Below, piece after piece: positions 8,779-18,457 of a stretch of DNA of 64,000 bases. Location: NCBI GenBank assembly GCA_030374805.1, contig JARGSG010000121.1:62001-126000 (forward strand), in the 5' to 3' direction. Position 1 is the stretch's first letter. Every line of letters begins with the position of its first letter. The notes under the pieces are model-generated. The model had not been told where the DNA came from. It did not search any database and worked only from the letters and a program-made list of their open reading frames with translations. The position numbers were made by a program, and so were the translations under genes. The stretch is from Gracilaria gracilis (Eukaryota > Rhodophyta > Florideophyceae > Gracilariales > Gracilariaceae).

Positions 8779-10737
8779 ATGGCGGGTCGAACTCCCAACC
8801 CTGGGCATAAAAGCGCATCCCCGAAGTCTTCGGATTCCATCTCGCCTCGCGAAGACCAAGTCACTACCACTCCAAAGTGCAAACCTCGCTCCAGCGACGA
8901 TCAACCCTGTTCACCACAGTCTTCAACTCGCTCTCGCGGTCGTACTACCAACCTTCCCGTTCCTCGAGTGCCTCGCGCGATGAGCGGTCAGCCTCCGAAC
9001 TCGGGATACTTCTCCGGATTTCGTTCCGTGCCTCTCCCACAAAGCGGCAATGCTTCTGGGGCGTCCCAGGGACTCGACGCCAGCGGCGGGCACATTCTCC
9101 CTCCGGGGCAGCAGCCCCATGGTCACGTCATGCAGAAAGTGCCGTGGCCTTCCTACAATGAGCTCGTCGGGCTGAACCCTCGCGTTCACGCGCATCTTTT
9201 CCGGACTGCTCCGTGGTTTCATCCTACAGCCGTTTTCAACGAGGAGCTCATCGCGTCCTATGCGGACGGTACTGATCGCCTTCCCGGGGATCTCCCGGCG
9301 TTAGTCACCACTTCGTGGGATTGGCGTCGACGGGTCGCCGTTCCTCCTCATGCAATCGTGCGGCGTTCCGGCGAGTCGCTGGCTTCCGCTCAGGCGGCAT
9401 TGGTTCGCTTGGGCTATGCGCGGCAGAGCCTGGCGAACTTCGAGTTCCCAATTCCTGATTCCATCAGCTTTGATCTCCGGTTATACCGTACTCAAGGCGA
9501 GATTTCGTTCTGCACCCGCTTGGCGGTGGTTGAGACTTACTCCTGGAGAGGACGTCCTAGTGTACGCCAGGAGGCGGTGTGTTGGATTCATCCCATCATC
9601 CGGGCGGAGTTCAGGTATCTTCGCCGGGAGTCCCGTTCGCGGTGGTTACAGAACTTCATCCGCGATGAGCGCCGTGCGCGTTCCCGTTTCGGGTTTCTCG
9701 TCCCGTATCAAAACACGGAGATCAATCGAATCCGGCACAATCACCGGCTGGGCCGTTATGTTCCCATTCCCACTTGGTGGTCCTCGGTGGAGGTGTGTCA
9801 CGGGTGCTACGTTGAGTTGCCCCCGGTCCTCTCCTATCTTGGCTCCTGCCTCATCGTGGATCCGTATTCCGGACTGTGGTCCGTGGTGCTCACCGAGTGG
9901 GCTATCCGCACCGCGGCTTACCTCCTATGGGAAGTATATGACCAGTATCGACTGTGGTATGTCCCGACTCGCCTTCGTGCGTGCATCCGAGGAATCTCGT
10001 TGCGGGTCCCTCTGGGAGGTGAAAACAATGCCGAAGAAGTTCGTGGACTCCTCGACGTAGTCGACCGAGTTGATTGGGCTAGCGTGCCCTTCGCGCAGAG
10101 CGGCCGCGGTCACGAGGACGGCGGTTTCGACCGGTCTCCGGGACGACGCACGCCATTGGCGGGAGACTTCATCTTTTTCAATCCCTGGGAGGTGCAAGAG
10201 ATCACCGCAGCTGAAGCGACAGCTCTCCGGATGGCTCCGAGGTATATCCCTTACGGGCATCCCGTTGGCTTCGTCGATGCTGACGATTTTTACCACGCCT
10301 ACGGCGGTGATGACGACCAAATTATGGACGACGAACCCGAGATGGGGTATGATGACGACGTAGTCGAAGAGGTTCCTTCCGCCAACGAGGTTGAGCCGAC
10401 CTCCAATGACACGGCAGCGCCGGGAATGGCGACGGCTGAGCCGGTGAATCCACCGGCGCCCGGACCTTCGTCGGTAGGTGCAGTGGTGGCTTCCCTTCCG
10501 GACGAACCAGAGGTGATCGAGGTGCCTGCCGTCCTCTCCTCTGGGGGTGGAACCGGTGAGGGGGCTTTGATCGCTGAGTTCCTCCGAGGAGTTGGGCTTT
10601 CCGCCACTGTCGCGAGCGGGGACGTCGCCGCAATGCGGGACGCGTTGGCTGCACGCCTTACTGGCGGATCCAATCCCAGCAATGGGGGTACTGGTGAGGG
10701 CGCTCCGGGCCCCTCCAACCAAGGGTCGGGGGCTTAG
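8779..10737 (+). CDS. antisense accessory ORF of gypsy 1, unknown function
   Basis: 652-codon ORF from ATG 8779, opposite in strand to gag-pol, lying between the 3' LTR and the end of pol and convergent with it. The frame is open further upstream into the LTR, but the first ATG is 8779. Layout: a Ser/Pro-rich, basic N-terminal region (about 1-110); a globular middle rich in Trp, Tyr and Arg (about 120-420), including a C-x2-C pair in EVCHGCYVEL; then an acidic stretch (about 500-560) and a Gly/Pro-rich tail. There is no zinc knuckle, protease, RT or integrase motif. A TATAAAATA (8502-8510) in the LTR points toward it. I do not recognise the family. Antisense extra ORFs are known in some plant Tat-lineage gypsy elements, but homology is untested. 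Confidence 0.7.
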   Translation: MAGRTPNPGHKSASPKSSDSISPREDQVTTTPKCKPRSSDDQPCSPQSSTRSRGRTTNLPVPRVPRAMSGQPPNSGYFSGFRSVPLPQSGNASGASQGLDASGGHILPPGQQPHGHVMQKVPWPSYNELVGLNPRVHAHLFRTAPWFHPTAVFNEELIASYADGTDRLPGDLPALVTTSWDWRRRVAVPPHAIVRRSGESLASAQAALVRLGYARQSLANFEFPIPDSISFDLRLYRTQGEISFCTRLAVVETYSWRGRPSVRQEAVCWIHPIIRAEFRYLRRESRSRWLQNFIRDERRARSRFGFLVPYQNTEINRIRHNHRLGRYVPIPTWWSSVEVCHGCYVELPPVLSYLGSCLIVDPYSGLWSVVLTEWAIRTAAYLLWEVYDQYRLWYVPTRLRACIRGISLRVPLGGENNAEEVRGLLDVVDRVDWASVPFAQSGRGHEDGGFDRSPGRRTPLAGDFIFFNPWEVQEITAAEATALRMAPRYIPYGHPVGFVDADDFYHAYGGDDDQIMDDEPEMGYDDDVVEEVPSANEVEPTSNDTAAPGMATAEPVNPPAPGPSSVGAVVASLPDEPEVIEVPAVLSSGGGTGEGALIAEFLRGVGLSATVASGDVAAMRDALAARLTGGSNPSNGGTGEGAPGPSNQGSGA

Positions 10738-10911
10738 TCCATCTTCCACCTGATTCCCGCTATGCGGTGTTGTTGTAGGATATAGCCTCGATGGCCACTA
10801 AACCTACTTCCGTCTATGACGTATATTTTTCCTTTCCCAAGTGCCAGTTTCGTCTTCTCCCACTTCTCAACTTCCTTCTAGGTGAGCTAGCTTCTTCCCC
10901 TTCGGGGCGTG

Positions 10912-11769
10912 TTATCCCACTTGGGCGTTGACAATTGTCGCCGGGAGACCCGTGAGAGTACGTCGATGGTACTGCACCACTTTTGATCGTGGGAGATGCT
11001 CGATTGGCTCATCCGAGTCAGCCTCAGGTCCGTAGCCGTACCAACGTACGAGGTACTGTATGTACCCCGACGGGTGATATGAGTGTTCCACTATGTGGTC
11101 GACTACGAACTCCTGTCGGAAGACTTCCCGGCCTTGCCGTGTGAATACGACATCCTGCTTCGAAGAGCTCTCCGGCGGCTTCATCGTGTGTGGCACTGCG
11201 TCGGTGCTTCGGTTAGGCCGAGATGTGTCCAACAAGGTTGGTGGAACTGTCTCTTCGCGGTGTGGTCTCCTACTTGGGTCGGTGGTCACGCGTCTCGCGG
11301 TGTCGGTGTTCCCGTTTCCTTGTTCCCGTAGAGTTCCTTCTCCCGCGGGAGTGCCAGGTGGGCGTACCGCAAGTTTGCGTGGTAGCAACCGTTTCGAAGG
11401 AGTTGTGTGTGGCGTCGAACGCGCTCGCGTCAACGGTAACCCTGATTGAACCGGCCTCGCCGTGGTGGTACGTGACGTTGTCAACGGGTGGCCGTCATTG
11501 GTCTGCGCCGTGGCGTGTTCCGCCTCCGTATGCACGGGAGGTGTCAGCTCGGTTTGTCGACGTGGTTCGCTCGGGCAGCTGAGCTTCCTTACAGGTGTAG
11601 TCCGTGTGCTACGGTTGGCACTTCCCTGCTGGGCATTTAGCGACGTGTCCACGGTGTGACCCGCCTCAGGCGTGTTGGGCGACTTAGTCTCCGACGACTC
11701 TTCTCCGTCTTGGACGTGCGAGCTCAACGGCGCCTTAGGCGGTATTTCCACTCCGTTATGCGACGGTAG
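10912..11769 (-). CDS. gypsy 1 Pol C-terminus with chromodomain
   Basis: A Pro/Thr/Arg-rich linker followed by a C-terminal chromodomain (EFVVDHIVEHSY, then YLVRWYGYG and PIEHLP), which in chromoviruses tethers integrase to marked chromatin. The frame is open from about 11769, overlaps the integrase ORF end by 14 bp and is offset +1 from it, so it has no independent ATG start. Either an indel separated it from integrase or recoding joins them. In the related gypsy 2/3 family the chromodomain is continuous with integrase, which favours an indel here. Confidence 0.8.
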   Translation of the reverse strand, partial: LPSHNGVEIPPKAPLSSHVQDGEESSETKSPNTPEAGHTVDTSLNAQQGSANRSTRTTPVRKLSCPSEPRRQTELTPPVHTEAEHATAQTNDGHPLTTSRTTTARPVQSGLPLTRARSTPHTTPSKRLLPRKLAVRPPGTPAGEGTLREQGNGNTDTARRVTTDPSRRPHREETVPPTLLDTSRPNRSTDAVPHTMKPPESSSKQDVVFTRQGREVFRQEFVVDHIVEHSYHPSGYIQYLVRWYGYGPEADSDEPIEHLPRSKVVQYHRRTLTGLPATIVNAQVG

Positions 11770-14062
11770 TCACTCCAGGCGCGCTATGCGGCGTAGGCAA
11801 CGGCTTCGCCGGTGACGACTGAGTCTCCTCGGTCCTGTCCCGCACGGCGGTAGTGTCTGGTGACGATTCCGCTTCTGCGTTGATGCGCGGCGACCTTGAC
11901 GAGACGCCGGGCTCCCGAGAGGGCTTTGATTGCGCATTAGCGGTGTCTCTCTTCCGTGCTACACGGTGTTCCTCACGCGACAGCGCGGAAGCATGACGAT
12001 TAACGAGTCCCTCCCCCTCCTTAGATGACGCGACATGGGGAGTGGGTGTCAACGCGCCAAGGCGGCGAATACTTACGCCAGGCGGCGGGGCTTCAGACAG
12101 CGAAGCGCCAGGGCGCGTAGAGTCCGATAACATCGGCAAATCCGAGAGTCCCCTACTTGGGTGTGGTACCTCCCTAGGGCGGTTGATCGGGGGTGGGTCC
12201 GGTGTGTCCGTAGTGTTCGTTTCCGCTTCTGCGGTAGAATGTCCACTTGATGGGTCGTTTCCCGCGGGCGGGGGTGCAAAAACCACGCGATCGCGGGAAA
12301 TGCGTTCGTGTTGCTGACCCATCTCCACTACGACAGTGTCGGATTCCACAGCAATTGCTTTGAAAGGACCGTCGGCGACGGGTGAGAGCTTGTGGTGTTT
12401 CTCCTTGCCTGGGTTCCAATACTCCTTACGGATGAACACATAGTCCCCTTCTTTAAGGGCGGGGGGTCTTCGAGGGGCTCGGTGATCGAAATCACGCTTA
12501 TACGCGGCTTGTGACCGGGCCATTGACCGTTGTGCTGCAGGGACCAGCTTGGTAAGCCATGTCTTCCAGGTTTCCCTGTATCCCTTCGTCGAAGGAAATT
12601 GATCCAGCGTTGGCTGTGCTTCGAGCGCCACGGGCGGTGGGGTGCGAGACAGAACCAATTCAAATGGAGTTAATCCCGTAGTACGGTGTACCTGAGTGTT
12701 GTATGCGAATGTCAGCGCATCGGTGAACAGGTCCCACGTGGTGGGGTGATCGGCTACGTATGAACGCAGTGCTGCTAACAGCGTCCGGTTAAACCGTTCA
12801 GCCTGCCCATTACACTGGGGGTGGTAGGTGGTCGTGAAGAGATTCTTGACATCCAGAATTCTGCATACATCCCCGAAGAACCGGGAGGCAAACTGTTTCC
12901 CGTTGTCGGAGAGTAGATTCACCGGTGGACCGTAGACGAATGCCCAATGGGTGACGAATGCTTGCGCCACCGTCAATGACGTGATTCTCCGTAAGGGTAC
13001 GGTACGAACGAGCTTCGAGAAACGATCCGTGATCACGAGTAAAAATTTGTTACGCCGCTTAGTAGCGAGGAACGGTCCCAAAATATCGATGGCTACGAAT
13101 TCCAGGGGCGCCCTTGCAGGGAAGAGCTTCAACTTCGTCGCATGGCGGCGAAGCTTGACGCGATTCCGAGCACACTCGGGGCAGAACCGCACAGTTGCGT
13201 AGCAATCCACAGCCATTGCTGGCCAGTAGAATTCTCTTCGCAATGTAAGGTACAGTTTCCGTCCTCCGACGTGACCACTAAGTTTGGCATAGTGTGATAA
13301 GTGTAACACACGAGATTGTAGGGCGTGTGGCACCACTATTTGTGGGTTTCCAGTTACCGTGCGAACGAGGTATCCAATATCATTCACCCGAAAGGGGAGA
13401 TCAGCTCCTCCATTGAGTTGCGCCCGAATCTTCGTGCAGTAGGGATCGCTGAACTGTTCCCTAACCATCTCCTCCGTTGTGACGGGTACGAAGTTCCCTG
13501 GTAGGGGGTTCGCACTTTCGCTGACAGCGAGTAGATCGTCCAGTTCCTGGTCAAAATCCAGTTCGTCTGGCCATTCCTCTTCGATATCCTCCAGTTCACC
13601 TGCGGTGTAGTCGTCCACTGCAAAGCAGGGTATTTCCTCGTCATCGACGGCTAACGCTTCCCCTGTGGTGGGTAGGCGAGAAAGAGCGTCGGCTTGTGTA
13701 TTGTTGGCGCCCTTCTTGTAGGTGACGTCGAAGTCGAACTCTGCAAGACGCAGTCTCCAACGCATTAAGCGGCCTGAAGGCTCCGATATGGAGAGTAGCC
13801 ATCTCAATGATGAGTGATCCGTGTAAACGGTGAAATGAGCACCCATGAGGTAGGGGCGTAGTGTGCATAATGCCCACACTACTGCAAGACATTCCTTCTC
13901 CGAGACGGAGTAATTCTTCTCATGCACGTTCAACGAACGGGACCAGTACCCAATTGGCTTGCGTTCCCCCTCTGGGGTGGTTTGAATTAAGGCGCAGCCT
14001 ACCTGGTAGTCACTAGAGTCCGTGTCCACGGTATATGAAAGTCCTGGTTTCGGTAGTGACAA
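11756..14062 (-). pseudogene. gypsy 1 RNase H and integrase, separated from RT by frameshift
   Basis: About 768 codons. It opens with RNase H (YTVDTDSSDYQVG, EKNYSVSEKECLAVVWAL, YTDHSSLRW), then the HHCC zinc finger of integrase (H...H, CPECARNR) and the catalytic DDE core (FVAIDILGPF, LLSDNGKQF, NGQAERFNRTL). A GPY/F-like module (YVFIRKEYWN...DGPFKAI) follows. It has no ATG at its beginning. One base missing near 14077-14080 moves it out of the RT frame, between the codons for LKEV and the next conserved residues. The DDE residues themselves are intact. Read on the minus strand. Confidence 0.9.
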
Positions 14063-14076
14063 TACTGGTGCCGTGG

Positions 14077-15390
14077 TTAGACCTCTTTGAGAGAGTTAAA
14101 GGCTTCCGTTTGAGTAGACGTGAATGGGTCCAACTTAGGCGGTTGACTCTTCCGCAGGAGCGCGTTGAGAGGTGCCGCAATGTCCGCGAAGTTGGGAATA
14201 AACTGTCTATAGACGTTGACTAATCCTAGAAAGGATCTCAGTTCGGTCTGGGTAGTCGGTTCAGTGGCCTGTTTCAGCGACTTCACACGAGCTTCCTCGA
14301 TCATGACACGTCCTGGACGGATTATGTGACCCAGATACCTGACTGTATCCGTGAAGAATTCGCATTTACTCAGCTTGAGTGTCACTCCGGCGTCCCGTAA
14401 CGTGGCCATTATGTCTCTCACATGCGTGAGGTGATCATCCAGATTATCTGAGAATACAATGACGTCGTCAAGGTAGACGAGACAAGTACGCCACTTGAAG
14501 CGGGCCAGTAGGATATCAATAGCACGCTGAAAAGTAGCGGGAGCATTGGTTAAACCAAAGGGCATCCGTTTAAAACGGTAGAGGCCAGAGTGGCAGACAA
14601 ACGCTGTCTTGTCCTGATCCTCCTTTCTCACTGGAACCTGCCAGTATCCCCAGTTAGCATCCAATGCCGTGAATACGGTAGCATTTCCGAGAGAATCGAT
14701 GTATTCATCCATCCGTGGAATAGGGTACACGTCCTTGACGGTAAGAGCGTTTAGACGACGATAATCGATACAGAAGCGCCAGGAATCATCCGGTTTCGGA
14801 GCCAGTACCACTGGTGATGCCCACGGCGAATGTGCCGGTTCTATAACTCCTGCACGGAGCATCTTGTCCACCTGAAATTGCTCTTCTTCTCTGGCCTTGG
14901 GCCCCGCCCTGTACGGATGTTGGGCTACTGGCCGAGAGTTGGGAAGGAGATCAATCCGGTGTTCCGTGGTATTTATTTCTCCGAGAGAACCATCCCACAT
15001 TGTGGTGAATTCACGAAGCATATCGCGCAGTCGTTTGCGGTGTGTCTCTGGAACATGTCCGAGGTCGAGTTCTTCCAATTCCCTCACTGGGTCCAATGGG
15101 TCGTAACTCGTCGGAACGCGTGTCTTCTCTGTCTTAACAGGCTGCTGACCCGAGAGACTCGGCGACGGAGACGAATGAGATTCTGACTCCTCCCCCTCCT
15201 TAGAGTGAACGATTCCGAGCACATCGGCAGCAGTCATCTTCGTCGGTACCAACGCGGTTGGATGCGGCATGACCGAGCCAATCACTTGGTTTTTCACCAG
15301 ATACTGGGTTGTTTTGCCTAGATTGGTTATCAACACGTAAAACGGATTATCCGGTTCCACCTGGACCACTCCATTAGCAATGGCAAGAGA
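14077..15390 (-). pseudogene. gypsy 1 reverse transcriptase
   Basis: RT core with all expected blocks: FCIDYRRLN, YPIPRMDEYIDSLG, FTALDANWGYWQVP, RMPFGLTNAPATFQ and the YLDD box (CLVYLDDVIVFS). It is in the same frame as protease but separated by TAA at 15391-15393, and it terminates prematurely at 14077 through a one-base frameshift. The stretch near 15183-15205 encodes SKEGEE and doubles as a purine run resembling the polypurine tract. Catalytic aspartates are present, so the loss is recent. Confidence 0.88.
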
Positions 15391-16209
15391 TTATTTATCA
15401 TACAACGACGGCAATGGCTGGACGATTCGTAAACCGCGTTGACGGGAATTCACCTGTACCCAGACTTGAGACTCTGGAGGCACGCGTGTCGCGGAGGCAA
15501 CACGAAGCTTCGTAGATTCCCGAGAACTCGGTGGTGCTTCCTGCGCCGCAGGTAGAGGTACGTGCTTCTTGGAGGCATGCCTCAAAGGACGACGAACAAT
15601 CGGCACGGCCGAACCATCTTCCATTTCAACACGCCTCTGGCGGGGCCTAATGGCATCGACAAAGCGGTCGCAAAAGTCACAACCCAAAATGACTGGGGCG
15701 GCCAGTGACCGACAAACGACAAAGTCGAGCTTCACCACGCATGCGCCCAAGCGGATTACCAACTCGATGTATCCTACCGTTGACAACGGGTTGTCATTCG
15801 CGTCAGCGACGTCAGGAATGTCGCCACGGCGAATGTGTGACCGCAAGGCGGGTGGCAATGCTGTCTCAACAATGAAGTTCGGACCTGCGCCTGTATCTAA
15901 TACAGTGAGATTACGCACAATAAACTGGGGTGAAAGGCCAAGGTCGGCATAGACCTTGTAATTGCGTTTGGCCATCACCATAACTCTATCCGAGAACCGG
16001 TTATTTCTTACCCGTATCCACGGTCGACGAAGAACACCAAGGTGTTCTGAGTTCACGTCTTCGACGGCCTGTTTCCTCGAGAGGATTCGGACCTGGGAGC
16101 GAGGCAGGGACGCCTCGGGCGCCTTCAGCCTCAACTCTGAGGGCGCCTCTCCAAGAGAGGAGACTCCCACAATTAGTTTTTCTGAGCAGATTCCGCCTGA
16201 GGCGTGTGC
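15391..16209 (-). CDS. gypsy 1 aspartic protease region
   Basis: Contains the retropepsin motif VLDTGAGPNFIV and the downstream VILGCDFCDRF flap/ILG segment. The frame is open from 16209 and overlaps the 3' end of gag by about 37 bp in the -1 frame, so it is probably expressed by -1 frameshifting at the gag stop rather than by its own start. It is closed by TAA at 15391-15393, in frame with RT. In gypsy 2 the equivalent region continues into RT without a stop, so this TAA may be a lesion. Confidence 0.85.
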   Translation of the reverse strand, partial: AHASGGICSEKLIVGVSSLGEAPSELRLKAPEASLPRSQVRILSRKQAVEDVNSEHLGVLRRPWIRVRNNRFSDRVMVMAKRNYKVYADLGLSPQFIVRNLTVLDTGAGPNFIVETALPPALRSHIRRGDIPDVADANDNPLSTVGYIELVIRLGACVVKLDFVVCRSLAAPVILGCDFCDRFVDAIRPRQRRVEMEDGSAVPIVRRPLRHASKKHVPLPAAQEAPPSSRESTKLRVASATRVPPESQVWVQVNSRQRGLRIVQPLPSLYDK

Positions 16210-18296
16210 TCAGTGTTCTGAACCATTGATGCCTGGACACCAGTGGCAGAACCGTCCGCAGTAGCGGTTGCATTTCCCTCGAGAGGGGTACGGAGGTGAG
16301 AGGTCACCATGTTCTGGGCAATCGGAGCCGCAATTGTGCGTGGAATATCCATCTTCGCGCGGATGTACGATGCCATCGGAACGGAAGCCTTCTCCTCAGG
16401 TGAGAAAGATTCGTAGTTGGCAATGAGTTGTGCCCACTCACGCATGGTTAAAACGCACTGCGGAGAAGTATGCCCTCGCGTATAGCAGAGGTGACAGATC
16501 AATCCAACAATGGCATTGACGTTCCGAGTATTCGAGAATCGCACCGCTGGGCGGGAAGCTTGCCAGCCAGGCCGTGAAGCCCGGGTTCCACCGTTCTCAT
16601 ATGACAGTCGAGGTGGTAGAACTCGGTTCGAATCTGCATACAGCAGTGTATCGTCCGGAGCCGTTTGAAACGAGGCATCCGTGGTTGAGGGAAGCTCCGT
16701 CGTCGGGATTGAAAGCACGTCGCTACGGGCAAAGTGCACCTGATCATATTCCTTATTGGAGTGTGCCTCAGCCAGCATTGACGCAGACGGGGTTCCCGAT
16801 TCCAACATCAACGCTTTAGCGGACTTCAACCGGGTACCTGGGACTCGTGCTCGTAGTGCATCGCCTTCGGCGCGTGCATACTGCACCAGTTCTAAGTACG
16901 TAGTCTTACGGTTTTCTTCACGGCGACGGGCCACTAGGGTCCGTATAGCCGGGTCTAGTCCATCAACGAACATGGTACAACGCTCTTGAGCGGAATAAAC
17001 ATTGCCACATCGGTGAAAGGCCTTATTCAGGCGCACCGAGTAATCGGTTTCCGTTTCGCCGGGGCGTTGTTTGGTGTCTCTCAGAGCGAGGATAGCCGAC
17101 TGGATGGCGGTGCCAGTCGCATAGGACCTCAGTAGATACTGAACTGCTTCAGGCCAGCAAGTAACCCCTCCTTCAGAGGCGCGAGATGAACCTCTTACAG
17201 AGTTGTACTGATCTTCCGCAAGTCCGCGTAGAAAATAGGGCAGCGCGACAAACGCCTGTCCTTCATTCATCCCAAGGATGTCGGCTTCCGCTACAAAGCG
17301 TGATAGGAAATCCAACACCAAGATGGGATCATCGCCTGTAAACAGTTGATTACGGAGCGACAGCTGCATCCGTTTGATACAGTCTTTGACCTTTTCCGTC
17401 CCACGGGGAGTTCTATCCAATGAGGAGTCCTCCAAACGGTAATACCGGTATGACAACAGCTTCTTGTAGAGCAGATTGGTAGGCTTCAACTCTTTTAATC
17501 CAGAGTGCTTCCTTCCCTTCGAGCGGGCGCGTATCACACCTTGGGTGGCTGATGACCGCTTTGAGCGTGACGAACGCTCACGAAGGGCTTCTTCTACCGA
17601 CGAGTCGGACGAATCAGACCCGGTTGACCGGCGAGAAGAAAGAGAAGATGCTGACGAATCAGAGTCGTAGTTCTTCCGCTCTTTGCGTGCTTTGGATCCA
17701 CTGACCTTCTTGTCACGGTGTGAAACAGCAACCGGCTCAGCCGTGCGATTGGCTCCAACCAGGACGGTTTGTTCCACCGTTTCTAGACGGGCGCGGAGGC
17801 GAGTAAACTTCTCAGCCACGTCCTCCACGAAATTAGCGGGTCCTCCGAAAGCTTCCAAGAGGGAGTTGACATCACCACGCAATACGCGGAGATCCTCAGA
17901 AAAGTCCTGCAAAGCAGTGTCATCCACTTTCTTTCGAAGTAGCGACAACTCCTTAGCAAGGGTAGCATGGGCAGCCCGCGTGGAGCGGAGCTGCTCTTCC
18001 ACAGTTAAGTGGAGGGTGTCATTGACAGTAGCCCTCAGAGGTGCCTCCGGAGTGGGAGCTACGGAAGGGACCGTACCTCCTACGATAGGAGCGGGACCAG
18101 CAATGGCAGGAGCCGGTCCATCACCTCGATGAGGGTTGATCAACGACGTGGGCGGAAGTCGAGTGGTTGTCGGCACAGCTTCAGTAGCCGGCATCCCTTC
18201 GGTCCGGGACCGTGAACGGGCGGGGATCCGTGACGGAAGTGGCGGATCCGCTCTTCCAGTCTGACTGCGTGTCTTCGGACGATCTGACAGCGTCAT
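16173..18296 (-). CDS. gypsy 1 Gag
   Basis: 707 aa from the ATG at 18296 (the frame is open slightly upstream without ATG). Layout: Pro/Ser-rich basic N-terminus; a coiled-coil-like segment (about 75-160: EEQLRSTRAAHATLAKEL...); a Ser/Arg/Lys-rich stretch; a capsid-like core (FTGDDPILVLDFLSRF ... YFLRGLAEDQY ... GETETDYSVRLNKAFHRCG); and a single CCHC zinc knuckle CHLCYTRGHTSPQC near residue 620. It ends CAG AAA AAC TAA (16173-16184), the likely frameshift site into protease. The frame is intact. The best-matching relative in the window is the gypsy 2 gag. Confidence 0.9.
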   Translation of the reverse strand: MTLSDRPKTRSQTGRADPPLPSRIPARSRSRTEGMPATEAVPTTTRLPPTSLINPHRGDGPAPAIAGPAPIVGGTVPSVAPTPEAPLRATVNDTLHLTVEEQLRSTRAAHATLAKELSLLRKKVDDTALQDFSEDLRVLRGDVNSLLEAFGGPANFVEDVAEKFTRLRARLETVEQTVLVGANRTAEPVAVSHRDKKVSGSKARKERKNYDSDSSASSLSSRRSTGSDSSDSSVEEALRERSSRSKRSSATQGVIRARSKGRKHSGLKELKPTNLLYKKLLSYRYYRLEDSSLDRTPRGTEKVKDCIKRMQLSLRNQLFTGDDPILVLDFLSRFVAEADILGMNEGQAFVALPYFLRGLAEDQYNSVRGSSRASEGGVTCWPEAVQYLLRSYATGTAIQSAILALRDTKQRPGETETDYSVRLNKAFHRCGNVYSAQERCTMFVDGLDPAIRTLVARRREENRKTTYLELVQYARAEGDALRARVPGTRLKSAKALMLESGTPSASMLAEAHSNKEYDQVHFARSDVLSIPTTELPSTTDASFQTAPDDTLLYADSNRVLPPRLSYENGGTRASRPGWQASRPAVRFSNTRNVNAIVGLICHLCYTRGHTSPQCVLTMREWAQLIANYESFSPEEKASVPMASYIRAKMDIPRTIAAPIAQNMVTSHLRTPLEGNATATADGSATGVQASMVQNTEHTPQAESAQKN

Positions 18297-18436
18297 GACC
18301 AGAACAACCGTACAACGGGATAATCGACAGCCAATTGGCTGGGACTTCCAGTGAACTTCCAAATGGAGACAAGGGCAAAAGGACTAACCTCGCAACGAGT
18401 GAATTCACGAGTGAATCTTCCGACAAAAACTAAAAG

Positions 18437-18455
18437 CTTCTAAGTCGGGAGACCA
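18437..18455 (-). promoter_or_regulatory. gypsy 1 primer-binding site
   Basis: On the element strand the sequence is TGGTCTCCCGACTTAGAAG, two bases after the 5' LTR. The same 19-mer follows the 5' LTR of gypsy 2 at 52076-52094, although the LTRs are unrelated, which supports its role. It starts with TGG, complementary to a tRNA CCA end. I could not assign the tRNA. Confidence 0.85.
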
Positions 18456-18457
18456 CT

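Noticed and set aside
18437..18455. tRNA gene fragment
   Set aside because: Only 19 bases and located exactly at the LTR edge in two elements; it is a primer-binding site.
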